The position numbers were made by a program, and so were the translations under genes. From Methylococcales bacterium (GTDB lineage: Bacteria; Pseudomonadota; Gammaproteobacteria; Methylococcales; Methylomonadaceae), in contig JAPLRZ010000045.1 in assembly GCA_026398895.1 (NCBI GenBank), positions 62,001-126,000 on the forward strand: a stretch of DNA of 64,000 nucleotides. Direction: 5' to 3'. Below the pieces are notes generated by a model. That model made no database searches. It was not told where the DNA came from and saw only the letters and a list, made by a program, of their open reading frames with translations. This document shows positions 55,077 to 64,000 of the stretch, piece after piece; the first letter of the stretch is position 1; each line of letters begins with the position of its first letter.

Positions 55077-55249
55077 GAATACCTATTATGCTGAGATGGC
55101 TTTGTTTTATGTGGGGGAAATATAGTACAAGAAATTAGGTTTTTATGCTCAATAAGTAGGGCTTAAAAATTGTCTTTGCTGATCTATGGTGTAATGAGTT
55201 TTTTAAAATATCGCGTATTACTATTGAAGCGAGTTCCATGATGTTCATG

Positions 55250-56239
55250 TTATGCGAATTGAAGATGAACGACTTGGTTTTTTGTCGGCACAATGTGCGC
55301 ATCACCGTCGAGTAACTGCAACACCAGCTCCGCAACATTAATACCCAATGCCTCCCCAATGCCTATGTACGAACTGGTTAGGCGTGGATTAATTTCTACT
55401 ACCAGCAATTGCTCGTCTTGTTTAATTAAATCAACCCCCACATAGCCCCATAAATCAGGAAACGCTTTAGCTACTTGATCGACAATAGCCTGAAATGGTG
55501 CTTTATCTAATCCATAATTCACCTCACAGCCCACCAATTTAAGACGCTGATTCTCATGAATGATGATGAATTGATGATTAACGCAAATTAACTGCCCCAC
55601 TCCTTGCTTAAATAACGCGGAAACGCTTAATGCAATACCACTGATAAATGGCTGTATAACATACTGTTGGGGATGATGTAGACTGACTAGCAATTTTTCA
55701 AAATCATCTTCATTGTTACAAACAAAGCAATTTTCACAGCCTGCGCCATCACGCGCTTTAATCACTGTGCCTTGGCTATGAAAATGCGGGTATTTATCTA
55801 AACGGTGACTGGGTATAGTGGCAATATGGTTTGCCGATAACACCTTAAAGGTTTTCATTTTATCAGCGGTTTTCTCAACCGCACTGGACGATGAAGACAG
55901 CAAATATTTACCCGCTGTTTCAACGGTAGAACAGAGCGTCAATAAAATGTCATTGGTTTCGGGAGCAATCGGTAATACGGCATCACAGTCTTCTATGGCA
56001 CGCGTAAAAACCGCTAATACATCGTCGGTGGGATTAACAGCAATTTTAGTCACACCTTTTGGTAACTCAGCATTTAATCGCCGCTGATCCAATAACACTG
56101 ACAATTCATGTTCACCGCTAGCATTTAAATCATTCAGCACGGCCGTTAGCATTAGCCAGCCTTCACGCATTAAAGTAGGGGGCAAATCAGTGTTGGCAAA
56201 GCCACCACCGTTTATGTATTCAAAAACTAGGATTTTCAT
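55250..56239 (-). CDS. ATP-grasp ligase, COG1821 type (MfnD-like)
   Basis: 329 residues. The start ILVFEYINGGGFANTDLPPT and ATP-grasp elements (GTVIKARDGAGCENCFV for the nucleotide Lys loop, GYVGVDLIKQDEQLLVVEIN with the metal-binding Glu and Asn, then PRLTSSYIG) fit the COG1821 group. That group includes tyramine-glutamate ligase MfnD of methanofuran synthesis, and its bacterial members lie in the C1-transfer gene sets of methylotrophs that use methylofuran and tetrahydromethanopterin. The precise substrate is inferred. It is the best metabolic hint here that the host oxidises C1 compounds. Confidence 0.65.
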   Translation of the reverse strand: MKILVFEYINGGGFANTDLPPTLMREGWLMLTAVLNDLNASGEHELSVLLDQRRLNAELPKGVTKIAVNPTDDVLAVFTRAIEDCDAVLPIAPETNDILLTLCSTVETAGKYLLSSSSSAVEKTADKMKTFKVLSANHIATIPSHRLDKYPHFHSQGTVIKARDGAGCENCFVCNNEDDFEKLLVSLHHPQQYVIQPFISGIALSVSALFKQGVGQLICVNHQFIIIHENQRLKLVGCEVNYGLDKAPFQAIVDQVAKAFPDLWGYVGVDLIKQDEQLLVVEINPRLTSSYIGIGEALGINVAELVLQLLDGDAHIVPTKNQVVHLQFA

Positions 56240-56550
56240 AAACTATTTTCGACACGGTAAATATAAAGTTAGATTGTCGGTTAGTTTATCAAGCGTTGAG
56301 CAATAAAGCATCGCGTATTGTAGAAACGTAATATTTTATGTCTTTACAGCCAAACTACTTGCTGTCAACGCTAGAATTACAGCCTGATAAGCAAGCGTGG
56401 AATGATGTCGTTCGTGGTGAGTCCTTCGATACCTCTGGTTTTTACATTCTCTTTATATTCTCTAAAGTATTTTTTACGACTTTTTTACGCGCTACTCCTG
56501 TACATTAAGCAGTGACGGTTTTTTATCATAATCTTTAAGAGGTGATGCAG
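56240..56550. other. non-coding region upstream of kdp
   Basis: About 310 bp. It contains a fragment of the CGTTCG repeat (about 56408-56440) and an AT-rich stretch with TTTACA and TAAAGT 16 bp apart near 56446-56475, a weak sigma-70-type candidate for the kdp promoter. No KdpE site can be named from sequence alone. Confidence 0.4.
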
Positions 56551-56643
56551 ATGGACATCTATTATTTATTTATCACAGTATTATTTTTTGTCAGCACAAC
56601 GTTGTTAATTAAGGCGTGCGAGAAATTATGGGGGCAATCATGA
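56551..56643 (+). CDS. 30-residue membrane peptide upstream of kdpF
   Basis: 30 codons with a strong Shine-Dalgarno (AGAGGTGA) 7 bp before the ATG. One membrane helix (YLFITVLFFVSTTLLI) and a short charged end (KACEKLWGQS). The stop overlaps the kdpF start (ATGA). Small peptides of this kind are found ahead of kdpF in other proteobacteria; a role with the Kdp complex is likely but unproven. Confidence 0.65.
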   Translation: MDIYYLFITVLFFVSTTLLIKACEKLWGQS

Positions 56644-56729
56644 ACTGGCTTTATTTACTGAGTGGTGGTTTAGCGGTGGCAGTATTTATTTACTTGCTGG
56701 TGGCGTTATTTTATCCAGAGAGGTTCTAA
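56640..56729 (+). CDS. kdpF: potassium-transporting ATPase subunit F
   Basis: 29 residues with one membrane helix (LLSGGLAVAVFIYLLVALF) and the typical end YPERF. KdpF stabilises the KdpABC complex. Its ATG overlaps the preceding stop, and its stop overlaps the kdpA start (TAATG), so all are coupled. Confidence 0.9.
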   Translation: MNWLYLLSGGLAVAVFIYLLVALFYPERF

Positions 56730-58612
56730 TGACTACGCAAAATTTTTTACAAATCGTGCTGTATCTGGTGGTTTTATTAGCATTGGTTAAACCGTTGGGT
56801 ACTTACATGGCGCGTATTTATCAAGATGAACCTGCGGGTTTGAATCGTTGGTTAGCGGGCTTTGAAAAGCTACTTTATCGATGGTGCAGCGTAGATGTTA
56901 AACAAGATATGCGCTGGACACAATACGCGCTGGCAGTGTTGGTGTTCAACTTGCTGGGATTGTTAGTGGTTTATGCACTGCAACGTTGTCAGGCAGTTTT
57001 ACCGTTAAATCCGCAAAACTTACCAGCTATCAATCCAGATTCGGCATTCAATACCGCCGTCAGTTTTGCCACTAATACCAATTGGCAAGGCTATAGCGGT
57101 GAAACCACCATGAGTTATTTCACCCAAATGCTGGGACTATCGGTGCAGAATTTTTTATCGGCGGCGACTGGCATGGCGGTGTTAGTGGCATTGACCCGTA
57201 GTTTTATTCGCCGTAACAGCAATGGCATTGGTAATTTTTGGGTGGATATGACGCGCAGCACTTTGTATATTTTGTTGCCGTTGTCTTTGCTGTTGGCAGT
57301 GTTGCTGGTCGGTCAAGGCGTGGTGCAGACAACAAACCCTTATCAAAACGTAACCTTGATTGAAGCGGTTAGTTATGATCAGCCTAAACTGGATGCTAAC
57401 GGGCAAGCTGTGATGGATGTTACTGGCAAACCTGCGACTGAAACCATTGAAACCAAACAACAAACCCTCGCTTTAGGGCCTGCGGCTGCACAAATCGCCA
57501 TTAAACAATTGGGTACGAATGGCGGCGGTTTTTTCAACGTTAATTCGGCACATCCATTTGAAAATCCTACTCCACTGTCCAATTTTTTAGAAATGCTGGC
57601 GATTTTACTGATACCAGCGTCCTTGTGTTACAGCTTTGGCGTGATGGTCGGTGATACCCGTCAAGGCTGGGTGATTTTAGCGGCGATGACGTTGATTTTT
57701 ACCGCCTTGGTTTTTGTTGCGGTATCGGCTGAACAAAGTGGCAACCCACTATTGAAGGTGGATCAAATCGCCTCAGAGTCACAAGCAGGTGGCAACATGG
57801 AAGGTAAAGAAACCCGCTTCGGTATTGTTAATTCCGCATTGTGGGCAGTCGCCACTACCGCAGCTTCTAATGGTTCGGTCAATGCCATGCACGATTCTTT
57901 CACGCCGATTGGTGGTTTAGTGCCGATGTTTTTGATGCAGTTGGGCGAGGTGATTTATGGCGGTGTCGGTTCGGGTCTGTATGGCATGATCGTGTTTGCC
58001 ATCGTTGCGGTGTTTCTCGCGGGACTGATGATAGGTCGTACGCCTGAATATTTGGGCAAAAAAATTGAAGCCTTTGAAATGAAAATGGCGGCGATTATTA
58101 TCCTTGTACCGCCATTGATGGTGTTAGGCGGTACGGCGTTGGCGTTGATGCTGGAGGTCGGAAAAGTGGGAGTATTGAACAATGGCGCACATGGTTTTAG
58201 TGAAGTGCTGTATGCGTTTTCCTCGGCGGGTAATAATAATGGTAGTGCGTTTGCGGGTTTGTCGGCTAACACGCCGTTTTATAATTTTCTACTGGGGTTA
58301 ATCATGTTATTTTCTCGTTACTGGTTGATGATTCCTGTACTGGCAATCGCAGGTTCACTTGCCAGTAAAAAAATTGTCCCTGTTGGACTAGGTACGTTAC
58401 CTACGCATACACCCTTGTTTACGGTGTTATTGATGATTACCGTGTTAATGGTGGGTGCGTTGACCTTTGTTCCCGCCTTAGCCTTAGGTCCAATTATTGA
58501 ACATATTCAAATATCTCAACAGTCGCAGGTGCTGCCATGCGGAGGTCAGGCTTTGCCTGACTGTCAGGCAAAGTCTGACCTCCATACGATTCACACACAG
58601 GTGCAACCATGA
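56729..58612 (+). CDS. kdpA: potassium-transporting ATPase, ion-channel subunit A
   Basis: 627 residues; KdpA is usually 555-600. Ten membrane helices and the four selectivity-loop regions can be found, e.g. [49 protein letters not shown] and [14 protein letters not shown]. KdpA binds and conducts K+ in the Kdp pump. The normal end is [11 protein letters not shown] near residue 598; the final 30 or so residues include [17 protein letters not shown], encoded by a 42-bp palindromic repeat (58541-58582) that has entered the 3' end without breaking the frame. It overlaps kdpB by 4 bp. Confidence 0.96.
   Translation: MTTQNFLQIVLYLVVLLALVKPLGTYMARIYQDEPAGLNRWLAGFEKLLYRWCSVDVKQDMRWTQYALAVLVFNLLGLLVVYALQRCQAVLPLNPQNLPAINPDSAFNTAVSFATNTNWQGYSGETTMSYFTQMLGLSVQNFLSAATGMAVLVALTRSFIRRNSNGIGNFWVDMTRSTLYILLPLSLLLAVLLVGQGVVQTTNPYQNVTLIEAVSYDQPKLDANGQAVMDVTGKPATETIETKQQTLALGPAAAQIAIKQLGTNGGGFFNVNSAHPFENPTPLSNFLEMLAILLIPASLCYSFGVMVGDTRQGWVILAAMTLIFTALVFVAVSAEQSGNPLLKVDQIASESQAGGNMEGKETRFGIVNSALWAVATTAASNGSVNAMHDSFTPIGGLVPMFLMQLGEVIYGGVGSGLYGMIVFAIVAVFLAGLMIGRTPEYLGKKIEAFEMKMAAIIILVPPLMVLGGTALALMLEVGKVGVLNNGAHGFSEVLYAFSSAGNNNGSAFAGLSANTPFYNFLLGLIMLFSRYWLMIPVLAIAGSLASKKIVPVGLGTLPTHTPLFTVLLMITVLMVGALTFVPALALGPIIEHIQISQQSQVLPCGGQALPDCQAKSDLHTIHTQVQP
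58541..58582. repeat. palindromic repeat inside the 3' end of kdpA
   Basis: GGAGGTCAGGCTTTGCCTGA and TCAGGCAAAGTCTGACCTCC are arms of a 42-bp near-perfect inverted repeat. The left arm has the same core GTCAGGCTTTGCCTGAC as the intergenic copies at 12.4 and 42.4 kb, but this one is translated. Confidence 0.9.
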
Positions 58613-60702
58613 GTAACAATGCTGCTTCTACTGCTTTATTTGACCCCACGATTGTGCGGCAAGCGGTGCTGGATGCGTTTTTAAAAATGACACCGCGCCA
58701 GCAATGGAAAAATCCCGTGATGTTTGTTGTCTATCTGGGCAGTTTGTTGACCACGGTTTTATGGTTGCAAGCTTTGAGCGGCAACAGCGAAGAACCTGCG
58801 TGGTTTATTCTAACAGTCACCCTGTGGCTGTGGTTTACAGTGTTGTTTGCCAATTTTGCCGAAGCCGTGGCAGAAGGACGTAGTAAAGCGCAAGCTGCGT
58901 TTTTACGCACCGCTAAACGGGATATTGTTGCCAAGAAATTGGATGAGCCGCGTTATGGTAGCCCATACACCGAAGTCTCAGGCGCGACTTTGCGTAAAGG
59001 TGACGTAGTATTAATCGAAGCGGGTGATTTTGTCATTGAAGGCGTGGCTTCAGTCGATGAAAGTGCAATTACAGGTGAAAGTGCGCCTGTGATTCGTGAA
59101 TCGGGCGGTGATTTTAGTTCGGTGACAGGTGGCACACGGGTGTTATCGGACTGGCTGGTAGTACGCATTTGTGCAAATCCAGGTGAAACGTTTTTAGATC
59201 GTATGATTTCTATGGTAGAAGGCGCGAAACGGCAAAAAACCCCGAATGAAATTGCACTAACTATTTTATTAGTTGCGTTGACCTTAGTTTTTTTGATGGC
59301 AACGGTGACCTTGTTACCGTTCTCGTTGTATAGCGTAGAAACCGCAGGCACAGGTAAACCGATTAGTATCACCGTGTTAGTGGCTTTGCTGGTGTGTTTG
59401 ATCCCGACCACCATCGGCGGTTTATTATCAGCGATTGGTGTCGCAGGTATTGGGCGCATGATGCAGAAAAATGTCATTGCCACTTCGGGGCGAGCTGTGG
59501 AAGCGGCGGGCGATGTCGATGTGTTGTTGTTGGATAAAACGGGAACTATCACGTTGGGCAATCGGCAAGCCGCGCTGTTTATTCCCGCTAAAGGGGTGAA
59601 TGAAAAACAACTTGCCGATGCCGCACAATTGGCTTCCTTAGCCGATGAAACCCCAGAAGGACGCAGTATCGTGGTATTAGCGAAACAAAAATTTGGCTTT
59701 CGTGAACGTGATGTGCAGTCTTTGGGTGCAACGTTTGTACATTTCAGCGCACAAACGCGTATGAGTGGCGTGAACCTGCCCTCACCCCAACCCTCTCCCG
59801 CAGGGAGAGGGAGTGATAGTGTTCGGCAAATCCGCAAAGGTGCGGAAGATGCGATTCGTGGTTATGTGACTGAACAGGGCGGACATTTTCCCGAAGAATT
59901 ACAAAAAAGCGTGATCGATGTGGCGCGGCGCGGCAGTACACCGTTATTAGTTGCCGAAGGTTCGCGAGTGTTAGGTGTAATTGAATTAAAAGACATCGTC
60001 AAAGGCGGCATAAAAGAACGCTTTATTGAACTGCGACAAATGGGCATCAAGACCATTATGATTACGGGCGATAATCGTTTGACCGCCGCCGCGATTGCTG
60101 CCGAAGCGGGCGTAGATGACTTTTTAGCCGAAGCCACACCCGAAGCGAAATTAGCGTTGATTCGCCAACATCAAGCCGACGGGCGTTTAGTTGCCATGAC
60201 GGGGGACGGTACGAATGACGCGCCAGCGTTAGCGCAAGCCGATGTTGCTGTTGCCATGAACAGCGGCACACAAGCGGCAAAAGAAGCAGGCAATATGGTG
60301 GATTTGGATTCCAATCCGACTAAATTGATTGAGATTGTCGAAACGGGTAAACAAATGTTGATGACACGCGGGGCGTTGACGACGTTTAGTATTGCTAACG
60401 ATATAGCCAAGTATTTTGCCATTATTCCAGCGGCATTTGCGACCACTTATCCAGCCTTGAATGTGTTGAACGTGATGGGCTTAGCAACCCCTGCGAGTGC
60501 AATTTTATCGGCGGTGATTTTTAACGCGCTCATCATCATTGCCTTGATTCCGTTAGCGTTAAAAGGTATTCGCTATAAACCTGTCGGTGCAGAAAAATTA
60601 TTGCAAAACAATTTGCTGATTTACGGTGTCGGTGGGCTGATTGTGCCGTTTATTGGCATTAAGGCGATTGATTTACTGTTGACTGCTATAAATCTGGTGT
60701 AA
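58609..60702 (+). CDS. kdpB: potassium-transporting ATPase, ATP-binding subunit B
   Basis: 697 residues, P-type ATPase. Phosphorylation site D309-KTGTIT, actuator loop AITGESAP, hinge [21 protein letters not shown] and the nucleotide-binding [10 protein letters not shown]-like [11 protein letters not shown] are all present. Between SGVN and RQIRKGA there are about 14 extra residues ([14 protein letters not shown]), encoded by an inserted palindrome at 59777-59813; homologues have only a tight turn here. The insertion is in a surface loop of the nucleotide-binding domain. KdpB drives K+ uptake at low external potassium. Confidence 0.96.
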   Translation: MSNNAASTALFDPTIVRQAVLDAFLKMTPRQQWKNPVMFVVYLGSLLTTVLWLQALSGNSEEPAWFILTVTLWLWFTVLFANFAEAVAEGRSKAQAAFLRTAKRDIVAKKLDEPRYGSPYTEVSGATLRKGDVVLIEAGDFVIEGVASVDESAITGESAPVIRESGGDFSSVTGGTRVLSDWLVVRICANPGETFLDRMISMVEGAKRQKTPNEIALTILLVALTLVFLMATVTLLPFSLYSVETAGTGKPISITVLVALLVCLIPTTIGGLLSAIGVAGIGRMMQKNVIATSGRAVEAAGDVDVLLLDKTGTITLGNRQAALFIPAKGVNEKQLADAAQLASLADETPEGRSIVVLAKQKFGFRERDVQSLGATFVHFSAQTRMSGVNLPSPQPSPAGRGSDSVRQIRKGAEDAIRGYVTEQGGHFPEELQKSVIDVARRGSTPLLVAEGSRVLGVIELKDIVKGGIKERFIELRQMGIKTIMITGDNRLTAAAIAAEAGVDDFLAEATPEAKLALIRQHQADGRLVAMTGDGTNDAPALAQADVAVAMNSGTQAAKEAGNMVDLDSNPTKLIEIVETGKQMLMTRGALTTFSIANDIAKYFAIIPAAFATTYPALNVLNVMGLATPASAILSAVIFNALIIIALIPLALKGIRYKPVGAEKLLQNNLLIYGVGGLIVPFIGIKAIDLLLTAINLV
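59777..59813. repeat. REP-like palindrome inserted in frame in kdpB
   Basis: CCCTCACCCCAACCCTCTCC and GGGAGAGGGAG form the well-known GAGAGGG-type extragenic palindrome (CCCTCTCCC-GCA-GGGAGAGGG perfect stem). Here it lies within an open frame at codons about 390-402 of kdpB. Confidence 0.9.
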
Positions 60703-60713
60703 AGGAGCAAGTC

Positions 60714-61292
60714 ATGTTGAATTATTTTAAACCTGCTGTCTTATTGTTGCTGTTATTGACCCTGTTGACAGGTATTATTTATCCCTTGGTTGTCACTGCG
60801 TTTGCGCAATTATTTTATGCTGATAAAGCTAATGGTAGTTTAATTGTCGATATCAAAGGGCAAGCGGTTGGCTCAACGTTGATTGGACAATCGTTTACGC
60901 AAGCCAAGTATTTTTGGGGGCGGGCTTCGGCGACTTCGCCTTATCCATACAACGCTAGTGCGTCCAGTGGTTCTAATTTAGGACCTACCAATCCTGATTT
61001 AATCACTACCGTTAATACGCGAGTTAAAACTTTGCAAGTGGCTGAATCAAGCAACAAAATCGCTGTACCTGTAGATTTAGTCACAGCCTCAGGCAGTGGA
61101 CTTGATCCGCATATCAGCTTAGCGGCAGTAGATTACCAAATTAAACGGGTTGCTAAAGCGCGTAACATGGATGAAAACAAACTGCATGAGCTGGTCAATG
61201 CTCACACCGAAACGCGGCAGTGGTTTGTATTCGGTGAACCTAGAATTAATGTATTACAGTTAAATCTGGCATTAGACCAAGCAACTCGCTAG
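60714..61292 (+). CDS. kdpC: potassium-transporting ATPase subunit C
   Basis: 192 residues. One N-terminal membrane helix (AVLLLLLLTLLTGIIYPLVV), then GQSFTQAKYFWGRASATSPY, SGSNLGPTNPDL and a C-terminal DLVTASGSGLDPHISLAAVD, all KdpC signatures. It works as the assembly and ATP-affinity subunit. AAAGGAG precedes the ATG. Eleven bp separate it from kdpB. Confidence 0.95.
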   Translation: MLNYFKPAVLLLLLLTLLTGIIYPLVVTAFAQLFYADKANGSLIVDIKGQAVGSTLIGQSFTQAKYFWGRASATSPYPYNASASSGSNLGPTNPDLITTVNTRVKTLQVAESSNKIAVPVDLVTASGSGLDPHISLAAVDYQIKRVAKARNMDENKLHELVNAHTETRQWFVFGEPRINVLQLNLALDQATR

Positions 61293-61298
61293 TAATGG

Positions 61299-61327
61299 CT
61301 CATTCCCACGCGGCGCGTGGGAATGAG
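61299..61327 (+). terminator. hairpin after kdpC
   Basis: CTCATTCCCACGC and GCGTGGGAATGAG form a perfect 13-bp stem with loop GGC, followed by AAAAAC rather than T. It may be a repeat or processing site separating kdpC from the genes after it. Confidence 0.65.
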
Positions 61328-61362
61328 AAAAACATTCTTTCAATTTCATAGTGGATAACATA

Positions 61363-61683
61363 ATGCTTAACAATAAATTTTCGATTAAATACGCCTTAAA
61401 ATTTAGCGGTAGCTTGTTAATATTTGCCCTTGTTTCTCAATACGTCTTTGCTAATAATCCATACCAGTTGCCACCTAGCAAGCTAAAAATGGAATCTTGT
61501 GAGCGTGAAGCGTTGTCATTACATTCGGGTACGGTTGAGCAAGAACGGGTGTTTAATAAACAAGACCATTTTGAAGTACGCTATGAGATACAGGCAAACG
61601 ATGGTACGGAATGGGCTGTGTTGTGCGATTTGGCAACAGGGAAAATCATAGGGGAACAAAAACTATTGGGTGATGGTAAATAA
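61363..61683 (+). CDS. small exported PepSY-like protein
   Basis: 106 residues from the ATG at 61363; a GTG at 61351 is also in frame. Signal peptide (FSGSLLIFALVSQYVFA), then a single small domain ESCEREALSLHSGTVEQERV and YEIQANDGTEWAVLCDLATG-KI, the strand pattern of a PepSY domain with two Cys that could pair. It sits between kdpC and kdpD, 2 bp before kdpD, so it is probably co-transcribed with the sensor and may modulate it in the periplasm. That role is inference. Confidence 0.7.
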   Translation: MLNNKFSIKYALKFSGSLLIFALVSQYVFANNPYQLPPSKLKMESCEREALSLHSGTVEQERVFNKQDHFEVRYEIQANDGTEWAVLCDLATGKIIGEQKLLGDGK

Positions 61684-61685
61684 CC

Positions 61686-64000
61686 ATGAGCGATGACCGT
61701 CCAGACCCCGATCAATTACTGGCGCGTGTTGAACGCGATAATGCTAACGCTAAGCGCGGGAGGCTAAAGATTTTCTTCGGTGCGGCGGCGGGTGTCGGTA
61801 AAAGTTATGCGATGTTACTAGCGGCACGCGAACGTCGTGCGGAAAATATTGATGTGGTAGTGGGCTTAATCGAAACCCACGGGCGCAAAGAAACGCAAGC
61901 ATTGCTGAAAGGTTTGGAAGTTTTACCCTCGCGTCAAATCAACTATAAAGGCACGATGCTACATGAGTTCGACATTGATGCTGCCTTGAAACGCCGACCT
62001 ATGATTATGTTAGTCGATGAACTAGCACACACCAACGCACCCAGTTCGCGTCACCCAAAACGTTGGCAAGATATACATGAATTATTAGATGCAGGGATTG
62101 ATGTTTACACCGCGCTTAACGTTCAGCATTTAGAAAGTCTTAACGATGATATAGGGCAAATTTCGGGCATACGGGTTTGGGAAACCGTGCCAGACACGGT
62201 TTTTGAAGATGCTGATGAAATTGAGCTGGTGGATTTACCACCCGATGAATTATTACTGCGCCTTAAAGAAGGCAAGGTTTATTTGCCTCAACAAGCCCAA
62301 CAAGCAATACATAATTTTTTTCGCAAAGGCAATTTGATTGCCTTGCGTGAACTGGCACTACGGCAAACAGCTAACCGTGTCGATGCGCAAATGCTCACTT
62401 ACCGTGAAGACCATGCCATCCGCGATGTTTGGCAAGTCAATGAGCGGATTTTGGTGTGTATCGGTGTCAACCCACTCGCTGAGCGATTGGTACGCGCAGG
62501 TAAACGGCTGGCAGTCAGTTTGCGTGCTAAATGGCTGGTGGTGTATGTGGAAACGCCACAATTACAACGGCTACCCGCAGAAAAACGTGATGGTGTGTTA
62601 CGCATTTTGCGCTTGGCAGAACAATTAGGTGCGGAAACAGTCACCCTCAGTGCGCCTGATATGGGTGAAGCCATTATTGAGTTTTGCAGTGAACGCAACA
62701 TCAATAAACTGGTAGTAGGTAAACCAAGTCGGCGTGGCTGGAAACGCTGGTTATTAGGCTCGGTGGTGGATGAGTTAATCACTCATGCCCATAACGTCAA
62801 TATTTATCTGTTGGGGAGTCGAAAAGATTCCGATAGTGCTGAAATCAATTTGTTTCGCAAAAGCCCCTTACCTGGTTTGCGACAACGCTCAGCAAGAAAG
62901 AAAGGCTATTATTCGGGTTATGGCTGGGCGGTGTTAATTACGCTGTTTAGCGTGTTAATTGCGCATTTTATGGTAGGGAGTCTGGAACTTGCCAATGTTG
63001 TCATGATTTTTTTATTAGGCGTAGTTTTTATTGCTACCCGCTTTGGGCGAGGGCCATCGGTGTTAGCATCAGTATTAGGTGTTGGCATTTTTGATTTTCT
63101 ATTTGTACCGCCATTTTATAGTTTTTCAGTGGCAGGCAGTCAATATTTAATCACCTTACTGACCATGCTGGTGGTGGGAATTGTCATCAGCAACTTAATG
63201 ATTAATGTGCGCTCGCAAGCCAAAGTCGCTTCACATCGGGAACGCCGCGCCGCTGTGTTGTATGCCATGAGCAAGGAATTATCCTTGAGCCAGACCGAAG
63301 AAGACATCGTGCGCACAGCAGTACGGCATTTGCACTCTGAGTTTAGCAGTCGCAATGTCATTCTGTTTCCAGACAGCAATGGGCGTGTGTTGTATCCCAA
63401 GCAAAAAAGTATCCCTGAATCCTTGCATGGTGCGGATTTGAGTGTGGCACAATGGGTATTCGATCATAATGAAATGGCAGGACAGGGAACAAATACCTTA
63501 TCGGGTAACGAAGCCATTTATTTTCCCATTTGCAACGAAGACAAAGTATTAGGCGTGTTGGCATTACTGCCTGTTAATTTGCGCCGTGTGTTTTTGCCCG
63601 AACAGCAAAAATTGCTGGAAACTTTTTTGCGTCAAATCGGACAAGCAGTGGCGCGAATTCGCCTTGCCGAACAGGCTAAAATGACCCAAATGCAAGTAGA
63701 AACTGAATGTCTGCGTAATTCTTTACTCAGTGCTATTTCCCACGATTTACGCACCCCATTGGCAACCATTATTGGTTCAGCCAGCACTTTATTAGAGGGC
63801 GAAGGGCGATTACAAACGCAAGACAAACTCGATTTAAGCCTCGTCATTATCGATGAAGCGGAACGGATGTCTAATTTAATCAACAATATATTAGACATGG
63901 CGCGACTGGATGCAGGCGTGGTTGAACTTAATAAACAATGGCATCCTGTAGAAGAGATTATCGGCACAGTGTTGACGCGCTTACAAAAACATTTGCTGGA
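61686..64000 (+). CDS. kdpD: osmosensitive potassium-channel sensor kinase KdpD, 3' end beyond the window
   Basis: The frame is open from the ATG at 61686 to the window end (771 codons). N-terminal KdpD domain with Walker A GAAAGVGKSYAM and ALNVQHLESLNDD; a universal-stress-like domain; four membrane helices (about 410-510); a GAF segment; and the HisKA box with H686 in ISHDLRTPLATI. The catalytic ATPase domain lies past the window, and kdpE is expected after it. It senses low K+ or osmotic change and controls kdpFABC through KdpE. There is no break in frame in the visible part. Confidence 0.95.
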   Translation, partial: MSDDRPDPDQLLARVERDNANAKRGRLKIFFGAAAGVGKSYAMLLAARERRAENIDVVVGLIETHGRKETQALLKGLEVLPSRQINYKGTMLHEFDIDAALKRRPMIMLVDELAHTNAPSSRHPKRWQDIHELLDAGIDVYTALNVQHLESLNDDIGQISGIRVWETVPDTVFEDADEIELVDLPPDELLLRLKEGKVYLPQQAQQAIHNFFRKGNLIALRELALRQTANRVDAQMLTYREDHAIRDVWQVNERILVCIGVNPLAERLVRAGKRLAVSLRAKWLVVYVETPQLQRLPAEKRDGVLRILRLAEQLGAETVTLSAPDMGEAIIEFCSERNINKLVVGKPSRRGWKRWLLGSVVDELITHAHNVNIYLLGSRKDSDSAEINLFRKSPLPGLRQRSARKKGYYSGYGWAVLITLFSVLIAHFMVGSLELANVVMIFLLGVVFIATRFGRGPSVLASVLGVGIFDFLFVPPFYSFSVAGSQYLITLLTMLVVGIVISNLMINVRSQAKVASHRERRAAVLYAMSKELSLSQTEEDIVRTAVRHLHSEFSSRNVILFPDSNGRVLYPKQKSIPESLHGADLSVAQWVFDHNEMAGQGTNTLSGNEAIYFPICNEDKVLGVLALLPVNLRRVFLPEQQKLLETFLRQIGQAVARIRLAEQAKMTQMQVETECLRNSLLSAISHDLRTPLATIIGSASTLLEGEGRLQTQDKLDLSLVIIDEAERMSNLINNILDMARLDAGVVELNKQWHPVEEIIGTVLTRLQKHLL

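Noticed and set aside
55135-55359. 74-codon minus-strand frame overlapping the end of the ATP-grasp gene
   Set aside because: It shares about 110 bp with the gene in another frame, and its extra part has no recognisable feature or good ribosome-binding site.
56338-56508. 56-codon plus-strand frame upstream of kdp
   Set aside because: No Shine-Dalgarno, and half of it runs through a fragment of a dispersed repeat; probably a chance frame.
58953-59837. 294-codon frame antisense to kdpB
   Set aside because: kdpB is a clear P-type ATPase in the opposite frame; the antisense frame is Thr/Ser/Pro-rich, as expected from a shadow of codon bias.
1-64000. CRISPR arrays, tRNA or rRNA genes, prophage or complete insertion sequences
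   Set aside because: No regular short direct repeats with spacers, no cloverleaf with an anticodon arm and no transposase, integrase or phage structural gene was seen. Repeats present are palindromic and dispersed.

Overview
The window is a compact, roughly 45% GC gammaproteobacterial chromosome segment. Several features suggest a methylotroph or methanotroph of the Methylococcales type: a COG1821-type ATP-grasp ligase like those of methanofuran/methylofuran synthesis (55.2-56.2 kb), an exosortase-associated TIGR04073-type protein, an orphan NAD-type hydrogenase subunit, a very large MofA/MnxG-like multicopper oxidase, and many dispersed palindromic repeats. The taxonomic placement is inference; no pmo, mxa or rRNA gene is present to settle it.

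Layout. 0-5 kb: Sel1 lipoprotein (cut by the window edge), a zinc-ribbon membrane protein and a MASE1-PAS-PAS-GAF-PAS-GGDEF-EAL protein whose EAL domain has Lys in place of the general-base Glu. 5-10 kb: sdhCDA without sdhB, convergent with a lone hoxH, then a frameshifted DUF1348 gene. 10-13 kb: ydbH-ydbL, an envelope lipid-transport pair. 13.4-16.7 kb: two coupled M16 peptidase genes and rsmD. 16.8-26.3 kb (minus strand): a giant multicopper oxidase, a YVTN beta-propeller split by one in-frame stop codon, a Sco copper chaperone and a cytochrome c/periplasmic-binding-protein fusion; a candidate GEMM-type (cyclic dinucleotide) riboswitch lies in the leader of the oxidase gene. 26.8-33.2 kb: mutS broken by an A7 run, pncC, two small genes, a structured RNA-like region and an EF-G gene. 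33.3-37.3 kb: small lipoproteins, HicBA-like and HigBA-like toxin-antitoxin pairs with short antitoxins, an orphan gene and a repeat-rich coiled-coil protein, nearly all separated by palindromic repeats.

37.5-42.4 kb: cysD and cysN are separated by a tight three-gene cassette (DUF29 protein, AAA/ABC-type ATPase, AT-rich protein with a PD-(D/E)xK-like motif) that looks like an acquired defence-type module. CysN carries a shortened C-terminal region resembling a decayed APS kinase. 42.5-49.5 kb: smpB, a HopJ-family gene, the TIGR04073-type gene, tex, a two-part YeeE/YedE sulfur-compound transporter, a DUF6164 gene and a secreted repeat protein. 49.6-56.2 kb: an orphan peptide-binding protein with a C-terminal membrane anchor, mltD, a yafS-like methyltransferase, rnhA, a YajD-like HNH nuclease and the ATP-grasp ligase. 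56.5-64 kb: the potassium system, a small ORF then kdpF-A-B-C, a PepSY-like gene and kdpD (cut by the window end). Two different palindromic repeats have entered kdpA and kdpB without breaking frame.

The strongest candidates for something undescribed are the riboswitch-led multicopper-oxidase locus, the ATPase cassette inside cysDN, and the structured RNA before the EF-G gene.
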